The notes beneath the pieces were generated by a model. It had not been told where the DNA came from. It ran no database searches and saw nothing but the letters and a program-made list of their open reading frames with translations. Below, one piece after another: positions 38,612 through 47,815 of a stretch of 64,000 nucleotides of DNA. Numbering within the stretch: the first letter of the stretch is position 1; each line of letters begins with the position of its first letter. The position numbers were made by a program, and so were the translations under genes. The stretch lies in the NCBI GenBank assembly GCA_012719455.1, contig JAAYAJ010000056.1:1-64000 (forward strand). Reading direction: 5' to 3'. The stretch is from Acidobacteriota bacterium. GTDB taxonomy: Bacteria > Acidobacteriota > UBA6911.

Positions 38612-41595
38612 AAGGGACCATGTTCGTCCACCTGCACGTTCATTCCCACTACTCCTTCTGCCGCGGCGCCAGCAGCATCGAAGCGCTGGTGGACGCGGCC
38701 CTGGAGCGGGGGATGACGGAGCTCGCGCTGACCGACATCAACGGTGTCTACGGGTTGGTCCGGTTCCTTCAATACTCCGCCGAGCGGGGGGTGCGCCCCA
38801 TCGTCGGGGCGGAACTGCGGGTGGAAGGGGAGCGGGCGATCCTGCTGGCGCGCAACCGTGAAGGGTACTCCCTGCTCTGCCGCATCGTCTCCGGGCTCCG
38901 GGCGCCCGGCTTCCGCCTCTCCCGCGCCCTCATGGAAGAGCGGGAAAACCTGGTGGTGCTCAGCGACCAGGTCCCGTTGCTGGAGGCGCTCGCCCGCCAG
39001 AACGGGACCTCGGGCCTCTACGTTGCGCTCGACGATCCCCGGACGGAAGCGGGTCTCGTCGCTTTTTCCCGGGCCTCGGCCGTTCCCCCCGTGGCGACCA
39101 ACGACGTCCATTTCGCGCACCCGTCCGATTACGCGCTCCACCGGTTGTTGCGCGCCATCGGCCTGAACACCTCCCTGTCCCGGATCCCGCCGGGGGAACT
39201 GGCGGGGGAGGACCGGTGGCTGAAGCCGGAGGAGGCGATGGCGCGGCGCTACCCGCACCTCGACCGCGCCCTGCAAAACGCCGCCCGCATCGCCGATGAA
39301 TGCCGGGCCGAACTGGATATGGGCAAGCCGGTGTTCCCGGGCTGCGACCTTCCCGAAGGCGCCGACGCTTTCGGGTATCTGCGGGAGGAGTGTTTCCGGG
39401 GGGCCGCGCGCCGCTACGGGGGGCTTCCCGGTGCGGTGTCGAAGCGTCTGGACCACGAACTGGGCATCATCGAGTCGAAGGGGTTCGCCCCCTATTTCCT
39501 GGTGGTGCGGGACATCGTCCGTCGCTCGGCACGCACCTGCGGCCGGGGGTCGGCCGCGGCCAGCCTCGTCTCCTACTGCCTGGGGATCACCCACGTGGAT
39601 CCGATCGCCCACGACCTTTTTTTCGAGCGCTTCCTCAACGAGGGGCGCAACGATCCGCCCGACATCGACATCGATTTTCCGTGGGACGAGCGGGACGGCG
39701 TCCTCGAGGACGTGTTCCGGAAATACGGCTCCGGGCGGGTGGCCATGATCGCCAACCACGTGGGGTTCGGCGCCCGCGCGGCCGTCCGGGAAGTGGCCAG
39801 GGTGTACGGCATCCCCGAGGTCGAGATCCAGGCGGTCACCCGGCGCATAGGTTATTACTGGGCGCTTGCCCATCTCGAAGACGCCGTGCGCCATCACCCC
39901 GTTTTCAAGGACATGGATCTGGGCGATCCCTGGCCCGAGATCATCCGCATGGCCGTGCGGCTCGACGGCTGTCCCCGGCACCTGTCCGTTCATTGCGGCG
40001 GCGTCGTCATCGTGCCCGACCGCATCGACCGTTACGTGCCCGTGGAGACGGCGCCTAAAGGGGTCCCGATCATCCAGTGGGAGAAGGACCAGGCGGAAGA
40101 CGCGGGCCTGATCAAGATCGACCTCCTGGGCAACCGCTCGCTGGCGGTTATCCGGGATGCGCTCGCGGCCGTCCGGGAGCACTGCGGGGTGGATATCGAC
40201 TACGAACGCTGGAACCCCACCGACGACGCCCGGACGCAGGACCTCATCCGCAGGGGGGACACGCTGGGGGTTTTTTACGTGGAATCCCCCTCCATGCGGC
40301 AGCTGCTGCAGAAGTGCGGCACCGGTGATTTCGACCACCTGGTGATTCACAGCTCCATCATCCGTCCTGCCGCCAACCGGTATATCCGCGAGTACGTCCG
40401 GCGGTTGCGGGGCGGCGCCTGGAAGTCGCTCCACCCCGTCCTGGACGAAGTCCTCCGCGAGACGTACGGGATCATGGTCTACCAGGAGGACGTTTCGCGT
40501 ATCGCGATGGCGCTCGCGGGGTTCGGCGAGGCCGATGCCGACATGCTCCGAAAGGTGCTTTCCAGGAAACGGGCGGGCAAAGAGCTCGAGGATTTCCGGG
40601 AGAGGTTCTATGCCGGCGCGGCCGGCGGCGGCGTTCCCCGGGTGACGGTGGACGAGGTCTGGGAGATGATCCTGAGTTTTTCCGGGTACTCGTTCTGCAA
40701 ACCGCACTCGGCCTCCTATGCCCTGGTTTCCTACAAGTCCTGCTACCTGCGGGCGCATTACCCGGCAGAGTTCATGGCCGCGGTCCTCACCAACGGGGGA
40801 GGGTACTATTCGGCCTTCGCCTACGTGTCCGAAGCCCGCAGGATGGGACTCGAGGTGCGGCTCCCGGACGTCAACGAAAGCGGACGGGAGTACCGGGGCC
40901 GGGGGAAGACGCTGCGCGTCGGGTTGATGCAGCTCAAGGGGCTCGGCCGGTCGGCGCTCGAGGCGATCCTGGCGGCGCGCCGCGACGGGCCGTTCCGGTC
41001 GCCGGACGATTTCCTGCGCCGCGTCCCCATCGACGTGGCGGACGTGAAGACCCTCGTCAAGGCCGGCGCCATGGACGGGATCTCCGGCGGCGCCACCCGG
41101 CCGGAAATGATCTGGAAGGCGCTCCAGCAGCGGGAAACCCGCGGCGGGCGCCGGCCGGAAACCCGTTCGCTTTTCGAGGACCTGCCTCCGGTGGAGATCC
41201 CCCGGGTGCCGCAGTACTCCCCGCACACCATCCTGGAGCATGAACTGGAGACGCTCGGTTTCCTCCTCAGCCGCCACCCGCTCGCGCTCTACGCGCGGGC
41301 GTTGGCGCAACGGAAATGCGTCCGGGGCGCCGACCTGCCCGGATATGTGGGGAAACGCGTGACCACGGTGGGCTGGTGGGTGACGGGCAAGCTCATCACG
41401 ACCCGGGACGACGAGCCGATGGAGTTCATCAGTTTCGAGGATACCAGCGCCCTGTACGAAACCGTCTTTTTCCCGGAAGCCTACGCCCGTTTCTGCCACA
41501 TGCTGAATCGTTCCCGCCCCTACCTGCTCGGCGGCACGGTCCTGGAGGAGTTCGGCGCGATTACACTCGCCGTCGACTCGGTGCGCTTTCTTTAG
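38608..41595 (+). CDS. dnaE2: Error-prone DNA polymerase III alpha, DnaE2/ImuC type
   Basis: 995 aa. An N-terminal PHP domain (VHLHVHSHYSFCRGASSIEA) is followed by the C-family palm. The catalytic aspartates are in PPDIDIDFPWDERD, and a third is in LIKIDLLGNRS. The fingers and the CKPHSASYALVSYKSCYLRA segment are complete, with a helix-hairpin-helix (LKGLGRSALEAILAARRDGP). A C-terminal OB domain follows (KRVTTVGWWVTGKLITTRDD). The size and the lack of a tau-binding tail fit DnaE2, the mutasome polymerase used in damage-induced mutagenesis. It is translationally coupled to imuB. ImuA is not in the window. Confidence 0.92.
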   Translation: MKGTMFVHLHVHSHYSFCRGASSIEALVDAALERGMTELALTDINGVYGLVRFLQYSAERGVRPIVGAELRVEGERAILLARNREGYSLLCRIVSGLRAPGFRLSRALMEERENLVVLSDQVPLLEALARQNGTSGLYVALDDPRTEAGLVAFSRASAVPPVATNDVHFAHPSDYALHRLLRAIGLNTSLSRIPPGELAGEDRWLKPEEAMARRYPHLDRALQNAARIADECRAELDMGKPVFPGCDLPEGADAFGYLREECFRGAARRYGGLPGAVSKRLDHELGIIESKGFAPYFLVVRDIVRRSARTCGRGSAAASLVSYCLGITHVDPIAHDLFFERFLNEGRNDPPDIDIDFPWDERDGVLEDVFRKYGSGRVAMIANHVGFGARAAVREVARVYGIPEVEIQAVTRRIGYYWALAHLEDAVRHHPVFKDMDLGDPWPEIIRMAVRLDGCPRHLSVHCGGVVIVPDRIDRYVPVETAPKGVPIIQWEKDQAEDAGLIKIDLLGNRSLAVIRDALAAVREHCGVDIDYERWNPTDDARTQDLIRRGDTLGVFYVESPSMRQLLQKCGTGDFDHLVIHSSIIRPAANRYIREYVRRLRGGAWKSLHPVLDEVLRETYGIMVYQEDVSRIAMALAGFGEADADMLRKVLSRKRAGKELEDFRERFYAGAAGGGVPRVTVDEVWEMILSFSGYSFCKPHSASYALVSYKSCYLRAHYPAEFMAAVLTNGGGYYSAFAYVSEARRMGLEVRLPDVNESGREYRGRGKTLRVGLMQLKGLGRSALEAILAARRDGPFRSPDDFLRRVPIDVADVKTLVKAGAMDGISGGATRPEMIWKALQQRETRGGRRPETRSLFEDLPPVEIPRVPQYSPHTILEHELETLGFLLSRHPLALYARALAQRKCVRGADLPGYVGKRVTTVGWWVTGKLITTRDDEPMEFISFEDTSALYETVFFPEAYARFCHMLNRSRPYLLGGTVLEEFGAITLAVDSVRFL

Positions 41596-41636
41596 CCCGG
41601 CCCGCGGTTGAAAGTCCGGGATCGGCCGGGTCCGGG

Positions 41637-41642
41637 TATAAT
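41637..41642 (+). promoter_or_regulatory. -10 box of the metallo-hydrolase gene
   Basis: A perfect TATAAT precedes the ATG at 41669 by 26 bases, with GGAGG in the leader. The matching -35 element is not evident at normal spacing. Confidence 0.4.
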
Positions 41643-41668
41643 GGGGAAAACGCAATTCTGGAGGACGG

Positions 41669-42406
41669 ATGATGAACGGAACTTGGATGATGCGGGGCCT
41701 GGCGTTTGTCGCTCTTGCCGGGCTGCTTGCGCCGGCGACCGCGCCGGCGCAGAAAGATTTCGCCGAGGACTCCTTCGAGACCTCGGGCGGAGAACTGAAA
41801 ATCACGTTCATCGGGCACGGGACGCTGATGCTGACCTATGCGGGGAAGGTGATTCACGTCGACCCCGTGTCGATGTATGCCGATTACACGACGATGCCGA
41901 AGGCGGACCTGGTCCTGGTCACGCACGAGCACGGCGACCACCTGGACGCGAAGGCAATCGCGGCCGTCAGCACCTCGCGCACCGTCGTGGCCGCCAACGG
42001 AAAATCGGCGGCGGCGCTCGCCGGTGCGCTCGTGATGAAAAACGGGGATGCGCGCACCCTGGCAGGCATTCCCGTCGAGGCGGTTCCCGCCTACAATCAC
42101 GAAAAGGCGTTCCATCCCCGGGGCAATGGCAACGGCTACGTGCTCACCTTCGGGAACCGGCGTGTATATATCGCCGGGGATACGGAGAACGTCCCCGAAA
42201 TCAAGAAGCTCGAGGGGATCGACATCGCCTTCCTGCCGATGAACCAGCCCTTTACGATGACGCCCGAACAGGTCGCCGACGTAGCCCGGGCTTTGCGTCC
42301 CCGGGTGCTGTACCCCTATCATTTCGGGGACACCGATACGTCACGGCTGGTGGATCTGTTGAAGGACGAAGCGGGGATCGAAGTCCGGATCCGGGCGCTG
42401 CAGTAA
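41669..42406 (+). CDS. Secreted UlaG-like metallo-beta-lactamase-fold hydrolase
   Basis: 245 aa with a signal peptide (GLAFVALAGLLAPATAPA). The metal site is complete: THEHGDHLD (His-x-His-x-Asp-His), GRGIPVEAVPAYNH-like spacing with the actual AVPAYNHEKAF, and IAGDTENVPEIK. The last His lies in YPYHFGDTD. The layout matches the YfiQ/UlaG group. Members hydrolyse lactones or phosphodiesters; the substrate here is unknown. GGAGGACGG is the ribosome site. It converges with the TPR paralogue B across a hairpin. Confidence 0.85.
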   Translation: MMNGTWMMRGLAFVALAGLLAPATAPAQKDFAEDSFETSGGELKITFIGHGTLMLTYAGKVIHVDPVSMYADYTTMPKADLVLVTHEHGDHLDAKAIAAVSTSRTVVAANGKSAAALAGALVMKNGDARTLAGIPVEAVPAYNHEKAFHPRGNGNGYVLTFGNRRVYIAGDTENVPEIKKLEGIDIAFLPMNQPFTMTPEQVADVARALRPRVLYPYHFGDTDTSRLVDLLKDEAGIEVRIRALQ

Positions 42407-42425
42407 ACGCGGGGGAAGAAGTGTG

Positions 42426-42456
42426 CCCGGGACCGCCCGCGCGGGGCGGTCCCGGG
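42426..42456. terminator. Bidirectional 13-bp hairpin between convergent genes
   Basis: A perfect 13-bp stem (42426-42438 with 42444-42456) has a five-base loop. It lies between the stops of the metallo-hydrolase (+) and TPR paralogue B (-), seven bases from the latter. Flanking U-tracts are weak, but the position and strength indicate transcription stop for both sides. Confidence 0.7.
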
Positions 42457-42463
42457 GGCGGAA

Positions 42464-43465
42464 CTACTTAAGTTCCTCTTCGGCTTTCTTGATGACGTTT
42501 TCGACGCCGGTCAGCGAACCGCGGTGGCTGCTCTTCCAGAGCTTTTCCAGGTACTGCCGCGCCGCAGTCGACGCCGATCCCTTGAGCACGTAGGCCTTGG
42601 CGAAGTTCAGCATGGCCGGGGCCGACTTGCCCGACTGCCAGTGGGCCAGCCCCAGGTGGTAGTAGGCGGTATCGTTTCTCTTGTAATACCCCACCGATTT
42701 CTCCAGGTTGGTGATCGCCGAGGTGTAACTCTGGTTCTGGTAGGCTGATATCCCGATCGTGTAGTAGGCGGTAGCGTAATAGCTGTCGGTGGCCTTCTTC
42801 CAGTCGGCGGCGCTTACCGTCGCCGGCTTTTCCGCCTTGGGAAGGGCGGCGACCGTCATCTTGGCGTACTTGTTCGCCTTGGCCGTGTCCTGGGCGCTCA
42901 GGTAGTAGCGGGTCAGTCCGTCCGTGATGTCGTAAAGACCGGAATCCTTGGCCAGGGCACGCTCCCCCCACTGGGCGAACTTGGCCTGGTTGCCCAGCTG
43001 TTGGTAGGCCCCGGCGAGGGCGTGAGCCAACTGGCCGCTCGGATTGGCCGCATAAGCCTTTTCGCCGAACGCGGCGAAGCCCTTGGTGTTGTTGGTTTTC
43101 GAATAGGCCTCGGCCATGGCGGCGAAGGTGAAGTCGTCGTCGGGCACGGCCGCCAGGAATTTTTCACCCAGGGTGATGATCTGCGCGTAGTTGTTCTGCT
43201 GTCCCAGGTTCACGATGACGGTATGGTATTCGGACAGCACGTGTTCGCGCAGGCTCGTCTTGGGGTTTTCCTTCAGGAACCGCGCGGCCTTGTCCACCTT
43301 GGCCGCGGTATCGGTCGTGGCCTTGATCTCCTCGTAGAGCTTGTATTGCTCTTCGGTAAAATCCTGGGCCTGCTGCGCCCGGGCCGCTACCGGCATGGCG
43401 GCCAGGCAGAAAAACAGAAGGCCGGCGAGGGTTCGGGCAACTCTGGAAGTCGTGGGGGAAGTCAT
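42464..43465 (-). CDS. Secreted tetratricopeptide-repeat protein (paralogue B)
   Basis: 333 aa. AAGGAGG precedes the ATG. The signal peptide is clear (TLAGLLFFCLAAMPVAARAQ). The mature protein is helical with TPR-like pairs (TIGISAYQNQSYTSAITNLE, then KSVGYYKRNDTAYYHLGLAH). Its ending YLEKLWKSSHRGSLTGVENV parallels paralogue A (27296-28363), and both begin the mature part with YE-EIK followed by a helix (EEIKATTDTAAKVDKAARFL here). Function unknown; TPR proteins scaffold protein complexes. Single gene between convergent and divergent neighbours. Confidence 0.75.
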   Translation of the reverse strand: MTSPTTSRVARTLAGLLFFCLAAMPVAARAQQAQDFTEEQYKLYEEIKATTDTAAKVDKAARFLKENPKTSLREHVLSEYHTVIVNLGQQNNYAQIITLGEKFLAAVPDDDFTFAAMAEAYSKTNNTKGFAAFGEKAYAANPSGQLAHALAGAYQQLGNQAKFAQWGERALAKDSGLYDITDGLTRYYLSAQDTAKANKYAKMTVAALPKAEKPATVSAADWKKATDSYYATAYYTIGISAYQNQSYTSAITNLEKSVGYYKRNDTAYYHLGLAHWQSGKSAPAMLNFAKAYVLKGSASTAARQYLEKLWKSSHRGSLTGVENVIKKAEEELK

Positions 43466-43584
43466 GGTGTCGCCTCCTTGTTACGTGCCGGAAAACCGGT
43501 CCTGGGACCGCCCCGGCGCTTTGCGGTTTTATATCAAAAGCCTTCTGCAAACACAACTTGAAACGAGCGCCGCCCGGCATCGGC

Positions 43585-43614
43585 TTGTGAACCCGCGCAG
43601 GGTTCCGATATGCT
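43585..43614 (+). promoter_or_regulatory. Promoter of the ParB-like/SPL-like operon (leaderless)
   Basis: TTGTGA (43585-43590) and TATGCT (43609-43614) are 18 bases apart. The -10 box ends six bases before the ATG at 43621, so transcription would start on the start codon. No ribosome site is visible. Confidence 0.55.
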
Positions 43615-43620
43615 TGGGCC

Positions 43621-44583
43621 ATGAACATCACCGACATGCCCATCCGGGACATCGATACTGCAAACGAAGAGTGCAGGATCAGCGGGGAATTGGAGGCGCC
43701 GGCGCTCGTGCGGTCCCTCCGGGACATCGGGCAGTTGAACCCGGTGGTCCTGCTCGAGCGTGGCGGGCGAAGGATCATCGTCTGCGGGTTCCGCAGGATC
43801 CATGCCGCCCGGACCCTGGGCCGGGAATCGGTCCCGGCGCGGGTGCTCGGCCCGGCCGACTTTTCCCCCCTGCATCCGCTGGAATTCGCGTTGCGGGACA
43901 ACCTCGCCTTCCGGCCGCTGGAGCCGCTCGAGCGGGCCCGCGCGCTCGACAAGCTCGAGGAGGCCGGCCTGCTCCCCGAAACGATCGTTCGCGTCTATCT
44001 CCCGCTCCTGGGCCTGCCCCCGCGCGCCGACATCCTCGAGTCCCAGCTCCTGGTCGCCCGGGCCCGCCCCGGGTTGCACCACTGCCTGGCCGGGGGAATC
44101 CTGACGCAGCAGAGCGTGGAAGCGCTGGCGCGGATGCCCCCGGAGAGTCAGGATCGTTTCGCCCTCCTGATGGAGCGCATCCGGCTCAGCGCCAGTTTGC
44201 AGCGCCAGGTCCTCGGGTTGCTCCGGGACCTGGCCGCCGGGGACGGCGCCTCCTGGGGCGCCCCCCTGGACGGAGAAGAGGTGGGGGCGATCCTGGACGA
44301 CCCCTCGCTCTCCCCCGCCGCGAAGGGGGAAGGGCTGCACGAGGCGCTCTATCGCCGGCGGCACCCCCGGTTGACGCGGGCCCGGGCCCGGTTCCGGGAG
44401 CGGGAACGGGCGCTCGGTCTCCCCGGGGCGATCCGCCTGGCCGCCCACCCCTATTTCGAGACGGCCGATATTCGCGTTGAGTTCTCGGCCCCGGACGCGG
44501 CGCGGTTCCGGTTCCTGGCGGGGGAACTCGAGCGGGCGGCCCGAGGGGCGGACCTGGAAACACTGTTCGAGGTCGATGAATAG
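43621..44583 (+). CDS. ParB N-terminal domain protein (ParB/sulfiredoxin fold)
   Basis: 320 aa. The start MPIRDIDTANEECRISGELE then APALVRSLRDIGQLNPVVLL, and the GxRRxxA box VCGFRRIHAARTLG, are the ParB/Srx nuclease or CTPase fold. The middle has a helical DNA-binding-like region (LEFALRDNLAFRPLEPLERA, then GGILTQQSVEALARM). The rest is Arg-rich and not recognised. There is no ParA nearby, so chromosome partition is unlikely. It is followed nine bases later by a spore photoproduct lyase-like protein, suggesting a joint function. The transcript appears leaderless. Confidence 0.78.
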   Translation: MNITDMPIRDIDTANEECRISGELEAPALVRSLRDIGQLNPVVLLERGGRRIIVCGFRRIHAARTLGRESVPARVLGPADFSPLHPLEFALRDNLAFRPLEPLERARALDKLEEAGLLPETIVRVYLPLLGLPPRADILESQLLVARARPGLHHCLAGGILTQQSVEALARMPPESQDRFALLMERIRLSASLQRQVLGLLRDLAAGDGASWGAPLDGEEVGAILDDPSLSPAAKGEGLHEALYRRRHPRLTRARARFRERERALGLPGAIRLAAHPYFETADIRVEFSAPDAARFRFLAGELERAARGADLETLFEVDE

Positions 44584-44592
44584 GGAGCGCCC

Positions 44593-45663
44593 ATGATCGC
44601 CTATCGCCCCAGGGAAGTGATAATCGAAGCGGAATCGTGGAAAGATCCCGCCACCGCCGGGATCCTCCGGAATCTCCCGGGGATTCCGCGCCGGACGGTG
44701 GCGGACGCCGGCAGGATCTCGGCGTCCCGCGATACGCTGATCCTCGCGCGCTACCGCGGGAAGTTCCTGAAACAGTGCCAGGGGTCGGGGGCGGAGATGT
44801 GCTGCAATTACTTCACCGCCAGCTACGCCTGGAATTGCCACTTCGAGTGCACCTACTGCGTGCTGCAGTCCTATCTCAGCGGGAGCGCCATCGTCATCTG
44901 CACCAATATCGAGGACTTCCTGGAAGAGATCGGCCGGACGCTGGGGCGGAACCCCGACCGTTTCTTCCGGATCGGCACCGGCGAACTGGCGGATTCGCTC
45001 GCCCTGGACCCCATCACCGGTTATTCCCGGCGGGTGGTTCCGTTTTTCGCCTCCCTGCCGAACGGCATCCTCGAACTCAAGACCAAATCGGACCAGGTCG
45101 CGAACCTCGAGGGGCTCGGGCACGGGGGACGCACGGTGGTCTCCTGGTCGATGAATTCGCGCCGGATCCGCCGCTCGGAGGAAGGGGGCTCATCGACACT
45201 CGAGGAGCGGCTGGCCGCCGCCGACCGCTGCCGCCGCTGGGGCTACCGGCTCGGTTTCCACTTCGACCCGATCGTGCACTACGACGGCTGGGAGGAGGAG
45301 TACCGCGACGTGGTCCGGCAGATCTTCTCCGTCGTCGACCCCGGCGACGTGGCCTGGATCAGCCTGGGCGCGCTGCGCTTTACGCCCCACCTGCGCGAGC
45401 GCCTCATCGAGCGCCATCCTGGTTCGCGCCTCCCCTGGGGCGAGTTCGTCCCCGGTCATCACGGGAAACTGCGCTATTTCCGGCTGGTCCGGGAGGAGAT
45501 CTACCGGAAGATGAACGCCTGGATCAGCGATTGCGCCCCCGGGGTCGAGGTGTACCTCTGCATGGAGAGCCGGCTCGTCTGGGAACGGAGCCTGGGCGTC
45601 GCCGTGCGCGACGCCGGACACCTGTCCGATCGTCTCGACGCGGCGGCGACGGGAGGGGCCTGA
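44593..45663 (+). CDS. Spore photoproduct lyase-like radical SAM protein
   Basis: 356 aa. The cluster motif CHFECTYC (about residues 88-95) lies in [20 protein letters not shown], close to the SplB pattern. [20 protein letters not shown] and [13 protein letters not shown] follow as in the SPL family. [19 protein letters not shown] and [20 protein letters not shown] complete the barrel. A late cysteine ([16 protein letters not shown]) matches the position of the H-atom donor in SPL. No sporulation genes are here. SPL-like proteins in non-sporulating bacteria have unknown substrates, possibly damaged nucleic acid. It is in an operon with the ParB-like gene. Confidence 0.82.
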   Translation: MIAYRPREVIIEAESWKDPATAGILRNLPGIPRRTVADAGRISASRDTLILARYRGKFLKQCQGSGAEMCCNYFTASYAWNCHFECTYCVLQSYLSGSAIVICTNIEDFLEEIGRTLGRNPDRFFRIGTGELADSLALDPITGYSRRVVPFFASLPNGILELKTKSDQVANLEGLGHGGRTVVSWSMNSRRIRRSEEGGSSTLEERLAAADRCRRWGYRLGFHFDPIVHYDGWEEEYRDVVRQIFSVVDPGDVAWISLGALRFTPHLRERLIERHPGSRLPWGEFVPGHHGKLRYFRLVREEIYRKMNAWISDCAPGVEVYLCMESRLVWERSLGVAVRDAGHLSDRLDAAATGGA

Positions 45664-45679
45664 AAGCGGACGAATGGGC

Positions 45680-45685
45680 TATAAT
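45680..45685 (+). promoter_or_regulatory. -10 box before the copper ATPase gene
   Basis: A perfect TATAAT lies 36 bases before the ATG at 45722, with GGAGAA as ribosome site. The -35 region is poor at 17-base spacing, which is common where an activator such as CueR is needed, but no operator palindrome was recognised. Confidence 0.4.
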
Positions 45686-45721
45686 ATGGCGCCGGGGACG
45701 GTTTCTGATGGAGAACGGTCA

Positions 45722-47785
45722 ATGGACGCGAAGGTAGAGGATCCCGCCTGCGGCATGGCCCTGGAGCCGCTCGCCCCCGGGCTGGACGAAGCGGACAATC
45801 CTGAAATGGGCGCGATGAAGCGCCGGTTCTTCGTCTGCCTGGCCCTGACCCTCCCCCTGCTGCTGGTCGTCATGGGGGGAAGGACCCTGGGAATCCACGG
45901 CTCGGTCGGAGTTTGGGCCCAGTTCGCGCTCTCCACCCCCGTGGTGCTGTGGGGGGGGTGGCCCTTTTTCCGGCGGGCCTGGAGTTCGATCGTCAGCCGG
46001 AGCCTCAACATGTACACCCTGGTTGCGCTCGGCGCCGGCGCCGCCTACCTCTACAGCGTAGTCGCCCTCCTGTTCCCCGGGCTGCTCCCCCGATCCTTCC
46101 TCGGCCATGGCGGCATCCCCGAGGTCTACTTCGAGTCTTCGGCCGTGATCATCACCCTGGTTCTCCTCGGCCAGGTCCTGGAATTGCGGGCGCGCAGCCG
46201 GACCGGGAAAGCCGTCCGGGAACTGCTCCGGCTGGCTCCCCGAACCGCGCGTGTCATTCGGGACGACGGTGTGGAAATGGACCTCCCCCTCGACCGGGTG
46301 GTTGCGGGGGACCTGCTGCGGGTGCGCCCGGGGGAAAAGATCCCGGTGGACGGCCGGGTAGTGGAAGGGGCAAGCGCGGTTGACGAGGCGATGGTGACGG
46401 GTGAGGCGATGCCGGTGGAAAAATCGGCGGGCAGCCAGGTCACGGGGGGGACCCTGAACGGGGCCGGCGGTTTCATTATGAAGGCGGAAAAGGTGGGAAC
46501 CGACACGCTCCTGGCCCGGATCGTGCAAATGGTGAGCGAGGCGCAGCGGAGCCGGGCGCCCATCCAGCGCCTGGTGGACCGGGTCGCTTCCTGGTTCGTC
46601 CCGGCGGTGATCGCCGTGGCGCTGGCCGCCTTCGTCGCCTGGAGCCTGGTTGGGCCCGAACCGCGGAGCGTCTACGCGCTGGCGGCCGCGATCGCGGTCC
46701 TCATCATCGCCTGCCCGTGCGCCCTGGGCCTGGCGACGCCGATGTCGATCATGGTGGGGATGGGGCGCGGGGCCCGCGCGGGGGTGCTGATCCGCAACGC
46801 CGAGGCGCTCGAGCGGCTCGAAAAGGTGGATACCCTGGTGGTCGACAAGACCGGCACCCTGACCGAGGGGAAGCCGGTGCTTACGGCCGTTCAGTCCTTC
46901 GGGGAGTGGACCGGGTCGGAAATGCTCCGGCTGGCGGCGAGCCTGGAGCAGGGGAGCGGGCACGCGCTGGCGTCCGCCGTGGTCGCCGAGGCCCTGGACC
47001 GCGGGCTGGTGCTGTCCCGGGCGGCCGATTTCCGGTCGGTGCCCGGGAAGGGGGTCACGGGCGTCGTCGACGGGCACCGGGTGGCCGTGGGCGGCAGCGG
47101 GCTGCTGGGGGAGGCGGAGAGGAGTTCGGATGACCTGCTCGCGGAGGCGGCGCACGAGTTGAGGCGGGCGGGGAGGAGCGTGATGCTCGTGTCGATCGAC
47201 GGCGCCCCGGCCGGGATCCTCGGCGTGGAGGACCCGATCCGGGACTCCGCCCGCATGGCGGTGGCGGAGCTTCACCGGCAGGGAATCCGCGTGATCATGT
47301 TGACCGGGGACAATCGGACCACGGCCGCGATCGTGGCGAACCAGCTGGGGATCGACGCCGTGGAGGCGGAGGTGTCCCCCGAGAGCAAGGGCGATTTCAT
47401 CGGGCGCTTGCGGCGCGAGGGGAAAGTCGTGGCGATGACGGGGGACGGCGTCAACGACGCCCCCGCCCTGGCCCGGGCGGACGTGGGGATCGCGATGGGG
47501 ACGGGGACCGACATTGCGATCCAGAGCGCGGGGGTCACCCTCATCGGCGGGGACCTGCGCGGCGTGGTGCGGGCGATCAAGCTCGGCCGGCACACGATGC
47601 GGAACATCCGCCAGAACCTCTTTTTTGCCTTCGTCTACAATACCCTCGGGGTGCCCATCGCCGCGGGGGTGCTCTACCCGGGCCTGGGGCTGCTGCTCAA
47701 CCCCATGATCGCGAGCGCGGCCATGACATTCAGTTCGGTTTCGGTGATCGCCAACGCGCTGCGCCTGCGCAAGGTGGATCTGTAA
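45722..47785 (+). CDS. Copper-type P1B ATPase
   Basis: 687 aa. A short N-terminal YHS-like motif ([13 protein letters not shown]) replaces the usual HMA domain. Transmembrane segments start at about residue 37. The actuator domain has [14 protein letters not shown]. The ion channel motif is [13 protein letters not shown], the phosphorylated Asp lies in [11 protein letters not shown] and the hinge motif is [14 protein letters not shown]7-8 contain [17 protein letters not shown] and [17 protein letters not shown], which fit Cu+ pumps. The nucleotide-domain HP motif reads SGHALASA, with Ala for Pro. It exports copper from the cytoplasm or loads cuproproteins. It follows the SPL-like gene but has its own -10 box. 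Confidence 0.9.
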   Translation: MDAKVEDPACGMALEPLAPGLDEADNPEMGAMKRRFFVCLALTLPLLLVVMGGRTLGIHGSVGVWAQFALSTPVVLWGGWPFFRRAWSSIVSRSLNMYTLVALGAGAAYLYSVVALLFPGLLPRSFLGHGGIPEVYFESSAVIITLVLLGQVLELRARSRTGKAVRELLRLAPRTARVIRDDGVEMDLPLDRVVAGDLLRVRPGEKIPVDGRVVEGASAVDEAMVTGEAMPVEKSAGSQVTGGTLNGAGGFIMKAEKVGTDTLLARIVQMVSEAQRSRAPIQRLVDRVASWFVPAVIAVALAAFVAWSLVGPEPRSVYALAAAIAVLIIACPCALGLATPMSIMVGMGRGARAGVLIRNAEALERLEKVDTLVVDKTGTLTEGKPVLTAVQSFGEWTGSEMLRLAASLEQGSGHALASAVVAEALDRGLVLSRAADFRSVPGKGVTGVVDGHRVAVGGSGLLGEAERSSDDLLAEAAHELRRAGRSVMLVSIDGAPAGILGVEDPIRDSARMAVAELHRQGIRVIMLTGDNRTTAAIVANQLGIDAVEAEVSPESKGDFIGRLRREGKVVAMTGDGVNDAPALARADVGIAMGTGTDIAIQSAGVTLIGGDLRGVVRAIKLGRHTMRNIRQNLFFAFVYNTLGVPIAAGVLYPGLGLLLNPMIASAAMTFSSVSVIANALRLRKVDL

Positions 47786-47815
47786 CCATACGGGCCCGGG
47801 CGACGGCCGCGGTGC

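Noticed and set aside
38563-41811. 1082-codon open frame on - strand opposite dnaE2
   Set aside because: Shadow of the intact polymerase gene; no start signal or motif.
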